Source: Chamaecrista fasciculata
Taxonomy: Eukaryota > Streptophyta > Magnoliopsida > Fabales > Fabaceae
Reading direction: 5' to 3'
Assembly (NCBI GenBank): GCA_003254925.1
Contig: QANZ01043931.1
Span: 1-64,000 of the forward strand
DNA: 64,000 bases
Shown here one piece after another: positions 42,676-53,931 of this stretch. Positions within the stretch are counted from its first letter, which is position 1; the number at the start of each line of letters is the position of its first letter. The notes under the pieces are model-generated. The model saw nothing but the letters and a program-made list of their open reading frames with translations, was not told where the DNA came from and did no database searches. Both the position numbers and the translations under genes were made by a program.

Positions 42676-42688
42676 GGCTCTGATACCA
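42676..42688 (-). other. Primer-binding site
   Basis: On the minus strand TGGTATCAGAGCC, complementary to the 3' end of initiator tRNA-Met, two bases after the 5' LTR. Confidence 0.93.
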
Positions 42689-42690
42689 AT

Positions 42691-43978
42691 TGTTAGAAAA
42701 TATGCTAGTGAAAATAGCCCAAGAGGGGGGGTGAATTGGATTTTTAAAGATTTTTCTTTGTAAATAAATTAATCCTTTGAAACTTTTCCTTGAGAAATAG
42801 ATTGTTTCCTTAAGATATAAAAGTCAAGGTTCTTTTTGAAAAACACTTCCTTAAGAACTGAATCTGATTTGTTTTAAGAAATATTCTTTTAAAGGTTTGC
42901 AAGTTAGAAAGCGCAGGTTAACTATCACAGACCAGAATGCAGGAATATAAAAGCTAAGGAAAGAAAAGGCAACACCAGAACTTTTAGTGGTTCAAATAAG
43001 GGTATGATCCTTGATACGGAAATTTCCCTTATCCTACATCCACACCTCTAACCAACCAGCTAGAGGTCTATATATATATATATATTGTATCTCAATACAA
43101 TCTGCACGAAGCTTGGGATCACCTCTCAAGGTTTTACCACTTAACCCAAAAACCACTCCAAGGACAGTCTCTCAGGATATTGCTTCCTACGGAACCACAC
43201 ACGGCTCACCTCTACAAGGTTTCACCCTAGAAGCTCACTTTTACCTCCTTGAAGATTTTTCTCACACTTAACTCACAAATTACAATTTTTCTTTTTTCAG
43301 ATTTATCTCTAAGAGATTTCACTCAAGAACAATGAGCACAAAGCTCCAGGAAATCGCACACAGCAATACTCAGGATGATCACTCAGGATGCACACAGCAA
43401 TTGCACTTTTTAGCTTCAATGATCAGGTTCTTCTTGCTTCAAGCTCTCATCCTTTTATAGTAGAAGGGAAATAGCCGTTTGGACATTTATCAGCAGCAGC
43501 AGCACAAAGTTGGCACTTCCTTGTATTTCGTCAATCAAGTATAAATGTAAAATCTGATTTTTGGTTGACCTGCAATAAGAAATAGCGAAATCAGTGTATG
43601 CAGCTTAAAAGTAATTGATCAGAAATCGTGGACAGATATTATGTTATTATGTAAAGAATGATTCTGATGTTATTGATTCAAATTGTTTCCTGATATAGAA
43701 ATATCCAGTATTAATGATGATAGGAACTAATTTGGGCAGATCTGATTTATGAGCGCATTAATGATATAAAATTGTGCCTTTGATACAAATGTTTCCAGAT
43801 AAAGATTGAGGCACATTTCCAATTTTAATTTAAAGCACGTGGTGACTAATTTAAAGGTTGATTTGCGCTAAAGGATCCTGAAGTATTAAGTTAAGGAACA
43901 TTTGCAGCACAGACCTCAGGATAAACAAATTTTTGTAAATAATCAAAAAACTATTTGATATTGAATTTTAGTCCAACA
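42691..43978 (-). repeat. 5' LTR, 1288 bp
   Basis: Complete LTR; TGTTAGAAAATATG to TAGTCCAACA on the plus strand. It includes an (AT)n run at about 43070-43085. Confidence 0.9.
43451..43460 (-). promoter_or_regulatory. TATA box of the 5' LTR
   Basis: CTATAAAAGG on the minus strand, a near-consensus TATA box oriented toward gag. Confidence 0.65.
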
Positions 43979-44256
43979 AAATAGTTGATCCTTCATAGAC
44001 TTTTTCATAAATGTTAGTTATTTTATTCAAGTTTTTTCAATTAAATTAGTTTAATATCATTAATTGATAATATAAAATTATTAATTAAAGATGTAACATA
44101 TTAATTGTTATATGAATTTCTTCTTTATTTTATATCCACCTATCAGGGTGGAATCTTGTATTCCCATTTCATAGGGTTATTTTAGGTTGAGTCAATTGTC
44201 GAAGTATATTTAGAAAATTCAACTCGTTAATGCTTCAAACACTTTCTTTCTTTTTA
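43979..44256. other. Short AT-rich spacer
   Basis: Begins with the right copies of two target duplications (AAATA at 43979-43983; GTTGATCCTTCATA at 43984-43997). No gene. Confidence 0.7.
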
Positions 44257-44820
44257 GGCAAAACATCCTTTCGTGCCCTTAACGTTTGCGGTGATTTTCA
44301 GTTATGCCCTTAACGTTTCATTTGTGTCAGTTGTGCCCCCAATGTGAAACGTTAATTTCAATTATGCCCCCAATTTCAATCATCCACAAAAAAAAAACAC
44401 CATTTATGCACGATTTGAGCTCGGTTTTGATCAGATTTCATATGGGTACTCATTTTCGACTCCTAAGGATCATTTTGCACATGAAAATTTTGAGAAAAAT
44501 GCTTCGTTTTGCTGCATTTCGTTTTGGTCCTTTTTGGGGTTCATCGGGTCTGATTTTCTTCGGATTTGGGGCTATTTTAAACTTAATCTTTGAAATTGAC
44601 CCAAGGAATCAAGTTTGTGATGTCCGAAAATTAAAACCCATATGAAATCTGATCAAAATCGAGCTCAAATCGTGCAAAAATGGTGTTTGTTTTTGTGGAT
44701 GATTGAAATTGGGGACATAATTGAAACTAACGTTTTACATTGACAACTGACACAAATGAAACGTTAGGGGCATAACTGAAAATCACCGCAAACGTTAGGA
44801 GCACGAAAGGGTGTTTTGCC
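44257..44820. mobile_element. Non-autonomous Mutator-like element, 564 bp
   Basis: Starts GGCAAAACATCCTTTCGTGCC and ends GGCACGAAAGGGTGTTTTGCC-like sequence (GAGCACGAAAGGG...); TTCTTTTTA flanks both sides exactly (44248-44256 and 44821-44829). It is a sibling of 10445-11023. The ORF at 44304-44645 is inside it and shared in degraded form with the sibling; I do not treat it as a gene. Confidence 0.88.
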
Positions 44821-45287
44821 TTCTTTTTATGATTAATATTTTTCTATTTTCTCAACTATTGTTTAAAACTTTGAAGTGTATTTAAATTGTATTTGTTTCA
44901 ATTTTTGATAAACTATTTTTGAAGTACATTTAGTCATTTACCAAAAAAAAATGACTAAACTTCAAAAGTAAATAATAGAAATTTCAAAGTTTATAATAAT
45001 ATTATTAAATTTAGTCATTTTTTAACATCATCTAATATTATTAATCTTATTTGCATTATGATAGAATTGATAAATAATAATCATTCACTTCACTTGAGAA
45101 GAACAATAATAATTCTTCCTATTAAATATTGGTTTCTGCTGGACTAGGCCGTTCAGAAAGTAATAGTTCATTGTTGCAGTCGCCTTTGGTTGGGATAGAC
45201 ACAGTTCAATCGTCAATAACTAAGTCATTTGCCTTTTATCATGTACATATATATCCACTTATGTCCATTCTTACTTGGCCTTAAAGC

Positions 45288-45324
<37 letters not shown>

Positions 45325-45343
45325 GCTGCAAAGTGCAAACTAT
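44821..45343. other. AT-rich intergenic stretch with a microsatellite
   Basis: An (AT)n run lies at 45292-45319. No gene or clear promoter is seen. Confidence 0.6.
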
Positions 45344-45640
45344 ATGTCATTCACCATGCATATTTGCACATATAATATCTTTGCAGTAGAAGTATATTCA
45401 CATTGGCCACAAGTATATGTTCACTTTTCACACTTAAACCACTCTCCTTATTTTCATATTCTTTCTTTAACTTTCATTCCAAATGCCAAAGCTATATTCA
45501 AAGGTGATGATGGCTTTTTTATCAAACGCTACATTGTAAATTATGAAGATGAAGATTGTGAAGAGAACATGCAGAAGAGGAATTACAAGGATCATATGGT
45601 GAAGCTGGATCGCCTTCTTCATGTTTACATTCCATTCTAG
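45344..45640 (+). CDS. Small unrecognised ORF, 98 aa
   Basis: An ATG-started frame. The first half is rich in His/Tyr/Phe and has no clear signal peptide. The second half (about residues 45-98) is charged and looks protein-like (AKAIFKGDDGFFIKRYIVNY, DEDCEENMQKRNYKDHMVKL). I do not recognise a family. It could be a gene fragment or a chance frame; the lack of neighbours of the same kind does not help. Confidence 0.2.
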   Translation: MSFTMHICTYNIFAVEVYSHWPQVYVHFSHLNHSPYFHILSLTFIPNAKAIFKGDDGFFIKRYIVNYEDEDCEENMQKRNYKDHMVKLDRLLHVYIPF

Positions 45641-45770
45641 CATCCAAAATAGGGTCAGTGTATAAATGACAGCTAATTAAAGTTCTTCTGGCTCCTATTT
45701 TTATAATTAATTAATTATTAAGGAAATTAATTAATTGAGTACCTTCATAGCAAGAGCTTGATGCCTTTTA

Positions 45771-46162
45771 GGCATAGCCTCCAAGGCTACGCCTCCAAGA
45801 CTACGCCTCCAAGGCTTCGCCTACAAGGCTTCGTCTCCAAGGCTACGCCTCCAAGGCTTTGTCTCCAAGACTACGCCTCCAAGGCTCCGCCCACAAGGCT
45901 TCGCCTCCAAGGCTTCGCCTCCAAGGCTCTGCTTACAAGGTTTCGCCTACAAGGCTTTGCTTACAAGGTTTCGCCTACAAGGCTTCGCCTCCAAGGCTCC
46001 GCCTCCAATGCGTAGGCTCCAAGGCTTCGCATCCAAGGCTTTGCTTACAAGGCTTCGCCTCCAAGGCTTCGCTTACAAAGCTTCGCCTACAGGGCTCCGC
46101 CTACAAGGCTTCGCTTACAAAGCTTCGCCTCCAAGGCTCCGCCTCCAAGGCTACGCCTCCAA
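45771..46162. repeat. 14 bp minisatellite, about 28 units
   Basis: Tandem units of the form GGCTTCGCCTCCAA, with variation mainly at positions 5 and 11. The span of 392 bases fits 28 units with no length change. Because 14 is not a multiple of three, all three plus frames read as degenerate (R/K)LxLQG-like repeats, which explains the overlapping ORFs here. Confidence 0.95.
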
Positions 46163-47725
46163 GGTGTCTAAGAGATGTCTAAGTGTATAAGAGCAAGACA
46201 CCTTATGTAAGCTTGACATAGGCCACATGCCACTCGCAACATCCTTACTTAGACAAGGTAGGGAATGTTGTGAAGATAGGGAGACGCATCCTCCCTCCTT
46301 CTCCGGGAACAATCCTAGGATGTGGCTTGGTAGGATTGAAGTAAAGGCTTCTTCGTGCTTGACCACGATCACTTTCAGTAAGCAAGGTAAGAACTTAGTA
46401 TTTAGTAAATGAAGTGATGTTCTTTTGAGCTCAAACCTTCTCGCCTTGCTTGCCAAAATGCCCATGTCACCTTCCCACATCAACTCCTTTGAGTTGACGG
46501 TTACCTTATGTCCACGTCACCTTCTCCCATCAGGCCCATGAACTGACGGTTACCTCACTCTCATCTTCCCACTTTCCTGCATCTTACGTCCCACCTTCTT
46601 CGTTTGCCCACTTTCCGTATTTTACGGAACCATGTTTCCCATGCTCTCCATGTTGCTTCACGTTCAGCATCATCCTTCAGCATAACCGTCATCGTTAGTC
46701 ACCTCTATAAATAGCCCCCTCACCCTTCAGAGAAGGTTGAACATTTTTGAGTCTTGAACACGGAGAGATTTCCCATTTGAGCTCTTACGAACATACTTTC
46801 ATTTACCTTTGCACTAAGTTCTCTTGTCTTACCAGTGCTTATTCTTAGCGCTTTACTTCTTCCCTAACGAGAACTTCCCAAGGGTTATTCCTTCATCTTG
46901 TTTAATTGTTGTTATTTATTTTGGTAATACTTGGTTGTTGTTATTTGTTATTTTTGTGATTCATCTGTTGTTGCTCTGGACCTCCAAGTACGAACCCCTC
47001 GTTCACGGAACAAAAGTCTACGAGTTCTTGCTGTTTAATTTAAGGGAAAAAATATATATAAGGATCACTTAATATACATCAACATGTCAGGGAAATATTC
47101 ATTTTTATCGTAGTTTAGTCATTATTGTTCTGTAGAATTAAGCAGTGCTTTGCATATTTACATATGCAGAGTTCTCTTTGTGAGTAGCATTTAATTAAAA
47201 AAAATAAATTGCTATGTCACTTTCTGGAGACAATCTTCGTTTTGTAGAAAACACTTGTGACAATACAGAAATTAGCAAGTTTAAAAATTTAAAAATGAGA
47301 GCCGGCAACACCAATATTGGCTTAGATTGCCACTAACCACAACTACAACTTTTGTATCTTTCTCTTGTCTCTCTCACAACCAGATTTGTCACCTTGTCCT
47401 CATATAATATTAATCATCCCTATAAATAAATTGAAATGAAAATAACAAAAGCAGGCCGATTGAAATACTTGGGCGTTGGTCAAGCAGAGAATTATATAGT
47501 TAAATATTGAGTTTTTTTTTTTCTGAAAACAGAAAAAGTTAAATATTTAAAAAACTAAAACTAAAGCTCATGTACCGATCATCTTTGTGTTTGTCTTCTT
47601 CTTGGCCAGATGACTGATTTTTTTTTTTTTCATTTGCAATCAAACCAAACATAAACACCATGTTCAAAGGTTCATGACATATCAAAAACAACATTTCTTA
47701 ATTTGGTGGACCAGTGAACTATAAT
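46163..47725. other. Repeat-derived region with a promoter-like TATA box
   Basis: No gene is seen. Two similar phrases GACGGTTACCT occur at about 46497 and 46541, each near CCACGTCACC or CCCATC. CTCTATAAATAGCC (46703-46716) is a strong TATA box followed by a pyrimidine-rich leader, which together with the minisatellite suggests an LTR of an unidentified retroelement; ends were not found. 47050-47725 is plain AT-rich DNA. Confidence 0.4.
46704..46713 (+). promoter_or_regulatory. TATA box, unassigned promoter
   Basis: CTATAAATAG, a consensus plant TATA box; no downstream host gene follows. Confidence 0.45.
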
Positions 47726-47908
47726 TAGTGACGGAGGCACGACAAAATATGAGGGGGCCAAAGAAAAAGAAAAATAAAACAAAGTGTTGGAGGCTAAGAA
47801 TCAGCTGAGCTACACTCTCATTTGTATTAAAGTTATATATTTATATATATATTATATAAATTTGGGGGGGGGGGGCATGGCCCCTATGCAGCCCCCCTTG
47901 GCTCCGTA
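47726..47908. mobile_element. 183 bp hAT-like MITE
   Basis: TAGTGACGGAGG at the left and CTCCGTA at the right are inverted; flanks ACTATAAT (47718-47725) and CCTATAAT (47909-47916) agree at 7 of 8. A run of 13 G (about 47863-47875) and mirrored GGCCCC/GGGGCC are inside. A degraded relative in the other orientation is at about 54755-54920. Confidence 0.7.
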
Positions 47909-47956
47909 CCTATAATAAGAACATTTCAAAGACGATTATCTCAATAATTAATTTAT

Positions 47957-48424
47957 GGCCAAGACTTCAAATTGCTCCCTTATGTATTAGATAGATTTCA
48001 AATTAGTCTTTTATATTTCATTTGTTTCAAATTGGTCCCACATATTTTTATGATTTCTCAAATTGGTTTAAAAAATACTGAATATGGTCATATCTCTCTT
48101 GTTTACAAGTTCGAATGTGACAAATGTAAAGTTACAAATTTCGTTTGACAAGTACGTTGGGGCCATCTACAAATGAAGTCAAATTTGTTTCATAGTGTTT
48201 TAAGCAAATGCGACGAGTTCAAAACATTGTGTTAACTCTTGAAAAGTTCTTTTTCTACTCAATTGAGATCGTTAGCATATGAGATTAAATTGCATCTCGA
48301 AAGTAGGTTTGGTACCAATTTAAAAAATCATAGAAACATGTAGGCCTAATCTGAAACAAATAAAATATAAGAAACCAACTTGAAATCTATCGCACATATA
48401 GTTGAAACCAATTTCATTTTGGCC
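47957..48424. mobile_element. Mutator-like MITE, 468 bp
   Basis: GGCCAAGACTTCAAATTG at the left is mirrored by CAATTTCATTTTGGCC at the right; flanks TTAATTTAT (47948-47956) and TTAATATAT (48425-48433) match at 7 of 9. It lies about 140 bases upstream of the receptor kinase start and may touch its promoter. Confidence 0.65.
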
Positions 48425-48561
48425 TTAATATATAATATGTAATAATAATTACAGAAAAAAAAAAAGATTCAAATTGATCGGCACATATAGTTGATCTTCT
48501 CGATCACTCCACCCCCACCATCTCCAACATTGATCATCCTCTGTTTCTTTCTCTCTCTCCA

Positions 48562-50568
48562 ATGGCTTCCTCTGTTTCTCTCCTCTGTTTTCTCTTCATT
48601 ACTCTGTTCTTAATCTTATCACCCCTCAACACCGTACACTCAATCTCCTTCAACTTCACTAGTTTCCAACCAAACATGAACCAAATTCACTTCCAAGGCG
48701 ACGCCTTTCCATCAAACAACGTTCTTCAGCTCACAAAAAACCAAATTGATGCTTCAATCACAAGCAGTGTGGGACGAGCTTCCTACATAGATCCAGTGCA
48801 TATTTGGGATCAAAAAACAGGAAAGCTCACAGATTTCACCACCCATTTTTCATTTACCATGAAAGCCGTGGATCCTTCAAATTTCGGTGATGGAATCTCA
48901 TTCTTCCTCGCACCATTTGACTCTCAAATCCCAAACGGCTCAAGCGGAGGGTACCTTGGTCTTTTCAATGCACAATCTGCATTCAATAGCAACAATAATA
49001 ATCAGATAGTGGCGATTGAATTCGACAGCTATAACAACACGTGGGATCCACCCTCGGACCATGTCGGAATCAACGTGAATTCCATCAAATCAGTTTCTTC
49101 TGTGAATTGGCAAAGCAGTATCAAAGATGGAAGAACAGCGAATGCTTGGGTTGAGTATAACTCCACTTCAAAAAATCTAAGTGTGTTTCTCACTTATGCT
49201 GATGAGCCAGTTTATATTGGAAATTCAAGTGTTTGGTATGTAATTGATTTAAGGGAGGTTTTACCAGAATGGGTTAGAGTTGGATTTTCTGCAGCCACAG
49301 GAGATTGGGTTGAAATACACAACATAATCTCATGGTCTTTCAATTCAACCTTGGACAATCAAACCAACGAAAAAAATAAGGTTGTTTTGGCGGTTGGATT
49401 AAGTGCTGGTTTTGGGGTTCTAATATGTGTAATGGGAGTGATCTGGTTCATCATTTGGAGGAAAAAACGTGAGAGGAATAAGGAAGGAAGTTTTGATGAT
49501 GATGCATCCATGGATGATGAATTTGAGAAAGGAACGGGACCAAGGAGATTCACTTACAAGGAATTAAGCCATGCAACAAATGATTTTGCTGAATCAGGGA
49601 AGCTAGGAGAAGGAGGATTTGGAGGTGTTTACAAGGGCTTTTTAACAAATGAGAGGCTAGAAATTGCTGTGAAAAGAGTATCAAAAGGTTCAAAACAAGG
49701 GAAAAAAGAGTACATTTCAGAAGTGAGAATCATCAGTAGATTGAGACATAGAAACTTGGTTCAACTCATTGGGTGGTGTCATGAACAAGGTGAGTTCCTT
49801 CTTGTCTATGAATTCATGCCTAATGGAAGCCTTGATTCCCATTTATTTGGAAACAAAACATTGCTTAGTTGGCCAATAAGGTACAAAATAACCTTAGGTT
49901 TAGCATCTTCTCTTCTTTACCTTCATGAAGAGTGGGAACAATGTGTGGTACATAGAGATATTAAGTCAAGTAATGTAATGCTAGATGCAAATTTCAATGC
50001 TAAGCTAGGAGACTTTGGTTTAGCTAGGCTGGTAGATCATGAACTAGGGTCTCAAACCACTGTTTTGGCGGGAACAATGGGGTACCTAGCCCCAGAATGT
50101 GTGACCACAGGAAAGGCAAGTAAGGAATCTGATGTGTATAGTTTTGGGGTAGTAGCCCTAGAAATCACATGTGGGAGGAGACCAGTTGAAGTGAAAGCTG
50201 AACCAAAGAAGGTAAGAATGGTGGAGTGGTTATGGGACTTATATGGAAAAGGGAAGATTCTAGAAGGAGCAGATGAGAGATTAATGATGGAATATGATGA
50301 AAGGGAGATGGAGAGTTTGATGATTGTGGGGTTATGGTGTTGCCATCCTGATCAAAACATGAGGCCTTCAATAAGGCAAGTGATAAATGTGTTGAATTTT
50401 GAAGCTGCTTTGCCAAATTTGCCTTCAAAATTGCCTGTGGCTATGTATTATGCACCACCCATGGAGATATGCAAATTCTCATACACATCGTCTGGTGTCA
50501 CAACATCAACCAAAGGATCCTCTTCGTACTCATCAATGTCTGCTGGGTCAAGAAAAGCTCTCTTGTAA
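48562..50568 (+). CDS. L-type lectin receptor kinase
   Basis: A 668-residue intronless plasma-membrane receptor kinase. Order: signal peptide (about 1-27), legume-lectin ectodomain (28-262), transmembrane helix (about 274-298) followed by the basic stop-transfer RKKRER, juxtamembrane acidic stretch, Ser/Thr kinase (about 342-615), Ser-rich tail. The lectin metal site is complete (Asp110, Gly130, Glu153, Asp155, Asn159, Asp162, His167). The kinase has the glycine loop GEGGFGGV (349-356), Lys371, HRD (464-466), DFG (484-486) and APE (510-512), so it should be an active RD-type kinase. It resembles Arabidopsis LecRK clade IX. Such receptors act in defence and wall-plasma-membrane sensing. Many N-glycosylation sequons dot the ectodomain. 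The ATG is preceded by a TCTCTC leader. It shares the lectin fold with the soluble lectins at 6-31 kb, but is far more diverged. Confidence 0.97.
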   Translation: MASSVSLLCFLFITLFLILSPLNTVHSISFNFTSFQPNMNQIHFQGDAFPSNNVLQLTKNQIDASITSSVGRASYIDPVHIWDQKTGKLTDFTTHFSFTMKAVDPSNFGDGISFFLAPFDSQIPNGSSGGYLGLFNAQSAFNSNNNNQIVAIEFDSYNNTWDPPSDHVGINVNSIKSVSSVNWQSSIKDGRTANAWVEYNSTSKNLSVFLTYADEPVYIGNSSVWYVIDLREVLPEWVRVGFSAATGDWVEIHNIISWSFNSTLDNQTNEKNKVVLAVGLSAGFGVLICVMGVIWFIIWRKKRERNKEGSFDDDASMDDEFEKGTGPRRFTYKELSHATNDFAESGKLGEGGFGGVYKGFLTNERLEIAVKRVSKGSKQGKKEYISEVRIISRLRHRNLVQLIGWCHEQGEFLLVYEFMPNGSLDSHLFGNKTLLSWPIRYKITLGLASSLLYLHEEWEQCVVHRDIKSSNVMLDANFNAKLGDFGLARLVDHELGSQTTVLAGTMGYLAPECVTTGKASKESDVYSFGVVALEITCGRRPVEVKAEPKKVRMVEWLWDLYGKGKILEGADERLMMEYDEREMESLMIVGLWCCHPDQNMRPSIRQVINVLNFEAALPNLPSKLPVAMYYAPPMEICKFSYTSSGVTTSTKGSSSYSSMSAGSRKALL

Positions 50569-53535
50569 CACTAATAAGCTAAATTCATCATCATTACTTG
50601 TGGGTTCACTCTCTAACTTTCAATGAGTGGGGATAATATAGAAGTTTGATCCAGAGTTTTCTCTTTGTTTTTAGATTGTCCACTGGTATACTTGTTTAAT
50701 TTGTAGAGTTGTGTTTCTTTAATTAACGAAAGAAAGAAAGTATATATATATATATATATTGTTACATTGCCAAATAGTATTCATAACCAATGCAATTAAA
50801 TGTGGACTAATGACTAGCTAAAAAACGCACACATCATAAATTGTAGTAAATTAAAGCATCTAGTGTAAATCATAAGTTAAAGAGTTTAGTCAAATCAAAC
50901 CATTTAATTAGACTAGAAAAGTAGTGAATTGGTCAAAAATCAATAAAAACTAACCAACTAAATGGTTAAAACCATTTAGGATTTTTTTTATTTATATTAT
51001 ATATAAAAATATTTCTTTTTACATTTTTTGTAAAAATTCACTAATTAGTCATTAGAGAATATGCAAATGTCCAAATTAAAGGCTACAATTATAGAATTGA
51101 TACAAATAAAAGATAACTATGAACCATATAAGTATGACCTAATTGTTCTTCATTTGGTCCCTTAATCAAGTGGTATGGGTTCGAATATCACCTTTAGATA
51201 TGAAAAATATTCTGTAACCAATTATGCATTTTACGACCCACAACGAAGGATCATTGCTCCCGGCGATAAACACATTGGCTTAGACTAAAAAAAAAAATAA
51301 CTCTACAAATAAACTTTACTCTAAAGATCATAAACAAATCTGAATTGAGAAAATTATATTCTAAGAATCCTTCAACCTAAAATAAAGAGGAAGAAAAATT
51401 TCATTAACAAAACACATAAGGGCTTCAGAAACTAATATTATTTCATTAACAAAACACATATCCTATTAGTAGCAACTCCTAACAAAAAAAAAAAAGAAAA
51501 CTACAAACAAAACATATAAGCTTGCAAATAAACATTCTTATCTTGTAATAGATCCTGTACATGTGAGAGTTATTTACACCTTCACAAATACATTTCCTAA
51601 AAAGAAGAAAACTTTTTAAGAGAAACCTTTACTAATAGGAAGATTGTTTAATAGGGTTTTTTTTTTATGGTGATTATTATCAAAACATTGGCTTAAACTT
51701 CTAAAGACTAAAATCCGTGGATAGTCCTGGCAAAGATTTTTTTTTTTCAATCAAAAAGATCACATTAGGCCATACAACATGAAGATCAAGTGAGACATAA
51801 ATCTAACAATGTAAACATAGTCTTAGGCTCCAAGAAACGGATTACTAGAGTGTTTTTTGTCTGATTTAATAGGGTTTTATGGGCTTGAATAACCATGCTC
51901 CAAGATTGGGCCTTTCAGTTTGAAAGTGGTCCAACTTGCCTATATTAATAATGATACATATTGTTTGGAAAAGTTGAAATCGGCTAAAGACAAATAGGCC
52001 TGTGTTATTGTTTGTATTGGTGCCTACTTGGTCTTTTGTTGTCTTTGCCAGCTTGGGCCTGGCTTGTGGATCTTTGTTCTCGACCAAAATAGAGAAACAA
52101 ATAGACAATAGTTGGATACTTGGATTTCTGACCCAAAAAAGAAGGAATAATTTGATTGATCTTATGTATTTGATGGTTGTTTAATTTTACTTTAAAAATA
52201 TTAATTAAATGACAATTTGTAGATATTTTGAACCTATCGTATGATTAGTTAGTGCCATTTGTTTCTTAAAATAAATTACTTTTCTGTCTTAATTTGAGGA
52301 TAAGAAGTGAAAAGAAATGGCCAATCAAAAGGTTAACTTGTAATTCATAAAATTAACTAAGAAACTTAAAGGATAATAGCATGACGACGTCCTACTTAGA
52401 ATTAAGGCAACCCATATATAACTTTTCTTTTTGAAAAATAGACATTCCTCTTTTCTCTGTCTCTTTTTATTGTGAAGTTTATTCCACATTTTTATGGTCA
52501 ATTCACCCCTAGAATAGCTAGCTCATCATTTTATGATTGACCTCAAGAAAACAAACAGTTATATTTTTTTTTTTACTCAAGTTGCCTGACTTTAGGGTTG
52601 TTCGTTCATTCTTCAAACTTAAAATTAATTAACAAATTAATTGCATACCCCTTAATTCTTTCTTCTAATTCAACCCATGGGATTCATAATTTGTTCAATT
52701 TTGAGAGGCTTGACCCATAACTCTATTACCTCTCTCAACTCATAATGAACCAAAAAAAGAATAGTTTTTCTTTTTCTTCCATTTTCCATTCTGCCATAAA
52801 GACAAAAATTCTCCACCTTTTACTAGAATATTCCCATTCAACAATCTAAACCTGAAAACAAGCAGAAACAGCAAGCCAAGGGAACACATTGAATAAAATA
52901 AACAATAAACTTTTTGACAAAATGGTGACCTTTGGAATCATCGCTACTCATATAATTAAGGGATGCACTCCTCCATGAAAGAAGTGCACTTCTTAACTTT
53001 AATCAAATAGCCTCAATTGACAATTCCATTAGCCATTTAAAAAAAAAAAAACTATGACATATGCACAAGGAGCCCTAATGGCTAAAGCTAGCTTTTTAGG
53101 GCTCACAGCACATGCTATTGCGCATTGATTATTCAAGTTAAGCCACAAATTATTTCATTCAATGCTTTATGTGCTAGTCGATTATGTAGCCAAATAAGCA
53201 AAAAGAATAGAAATAAAAAAGAATCAAAAGGTAAAATGGCAAAGTTGGTATCCCACTTTTCTGAATCTGTGGACCTGTACGTGGCTAGATTATGTGTAGT
53301 ATATATAATAATAGAGACTCGTAGGTAAGGAAGAATAAGATTTTTGTACATAATAGAAAGATAGTGGTTTCAGAGTTCAGAGTTTGATGAATATAATGGG
53401 GTGTACAAAAAAGCTATCACGGGTGGAACTATTGTAGGTAAACAATGTATAGAGGCAGAAAGAAACAGTGTGGAACCCATATACGCATCTAATATATTAT
53501 AGGGTGTTATAATCAATAATTACCAATTATATATA
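50569..53535. other. Intergenic downstream of the receptor kinase
   Basis: 50569-50760 is probably the kinase 3' UTR, ending in an (AT)n run (about 50741-50758). The rest is AT-rich with poly-A and poly-T runs; ATTTCATTAACAAAACACATA is repeated at about 51398 and 51443. No coding sequence is recognised. Confidence 0.6.
51150..51290 (+). mobile_element. Possible SINE-like sequence
   Basis: TTAATCAAGTGG (about 51162) and GGTTCGAATA (about 51178) resemble the A and B boxes of a tRNA-derived promoter, and an A-run (about 51286-51297) follows. The B box is imperfect and no target duplication was found. Confidence 0.25.
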
Positions 53536-53931
53536 GGTCAAAATCTCATTTTGATCCTCAAACTTTAGGTAGTTCTATTCTGGTTTTAATTTTTTTTTTT
53601 CGTTTTGCACCTCAAATTTTTCATTTATTCCACCGTTAGTTTAAAATGTAATTTTATTTTAATTTTGCTATTATTTAAAACCTAGACCGTTGAAATAAAC
53701 AATTTTTATATCATATATGTCATAATAAATAAGTTGATAAATAGTTAAAGAAATATTTTTTCTTAATAAAAAATTAAAGAAATATAATAGCAGAAATAAT
53801 GAGACAAAATCAGATTTTGGGCTAACAATGAAAAAAATAAGAAAGTTTGAGGTTTAAAATAGAATAAAAAAAGCTCTAAGACCAAACTGATACTCACCTT
53901 ATAGTTTGAGAACTAAAATAAGATTCCGACT
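53536..53931. mobile_element. Inverted-repeat element, 396 bp
   Basis: GGTCAAAATCTCATTTTGATCCTCAAAC at the left is mirrored at the right (GTTTGAGAACTAAAATAAGATTCCGACT). ATTATATATA flanks both sides (53526-53535 and 53932-53941), a 10 bp duplication, though its simple sequence weakens the case. Confidence 0.7.

Larger units (their letters stand above)
33519..43978 (-). mobile_element. Sirevirus-type copia retrotransposon, minus strand, 10.46 kb as assembled
   Basis: LTRs begin TGTTAGAAAATATG and end TAGTCCAACA on the plus strand; AAATA flanks both outer ends (33514-33518 and 43979-43983), an exact 5 bp duplication. Read on the minus strand the order is 5' LTR, tRNA-Met primer site, gag with two zinc knuckles, protease, integrase, RT, RNase H, a 690-codon ORF in the envelope position, polypurine tract, 3' LTR. 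Pol order (integrase before RT) makes it copia; the extra downstream ORF and gag knuckles point to Sireviruses. Coding breaks exist in gag and pol, and two N positions mark unresolved joins. Confidence 0.92.

Noticed and set aside
45758..46190. Overlapping repeat-protein ORFs, or a CRISPR-like array
   Set aside because: They are a continuous 14 bp tandem repeat with no spacers; reading frames stay open by composition.
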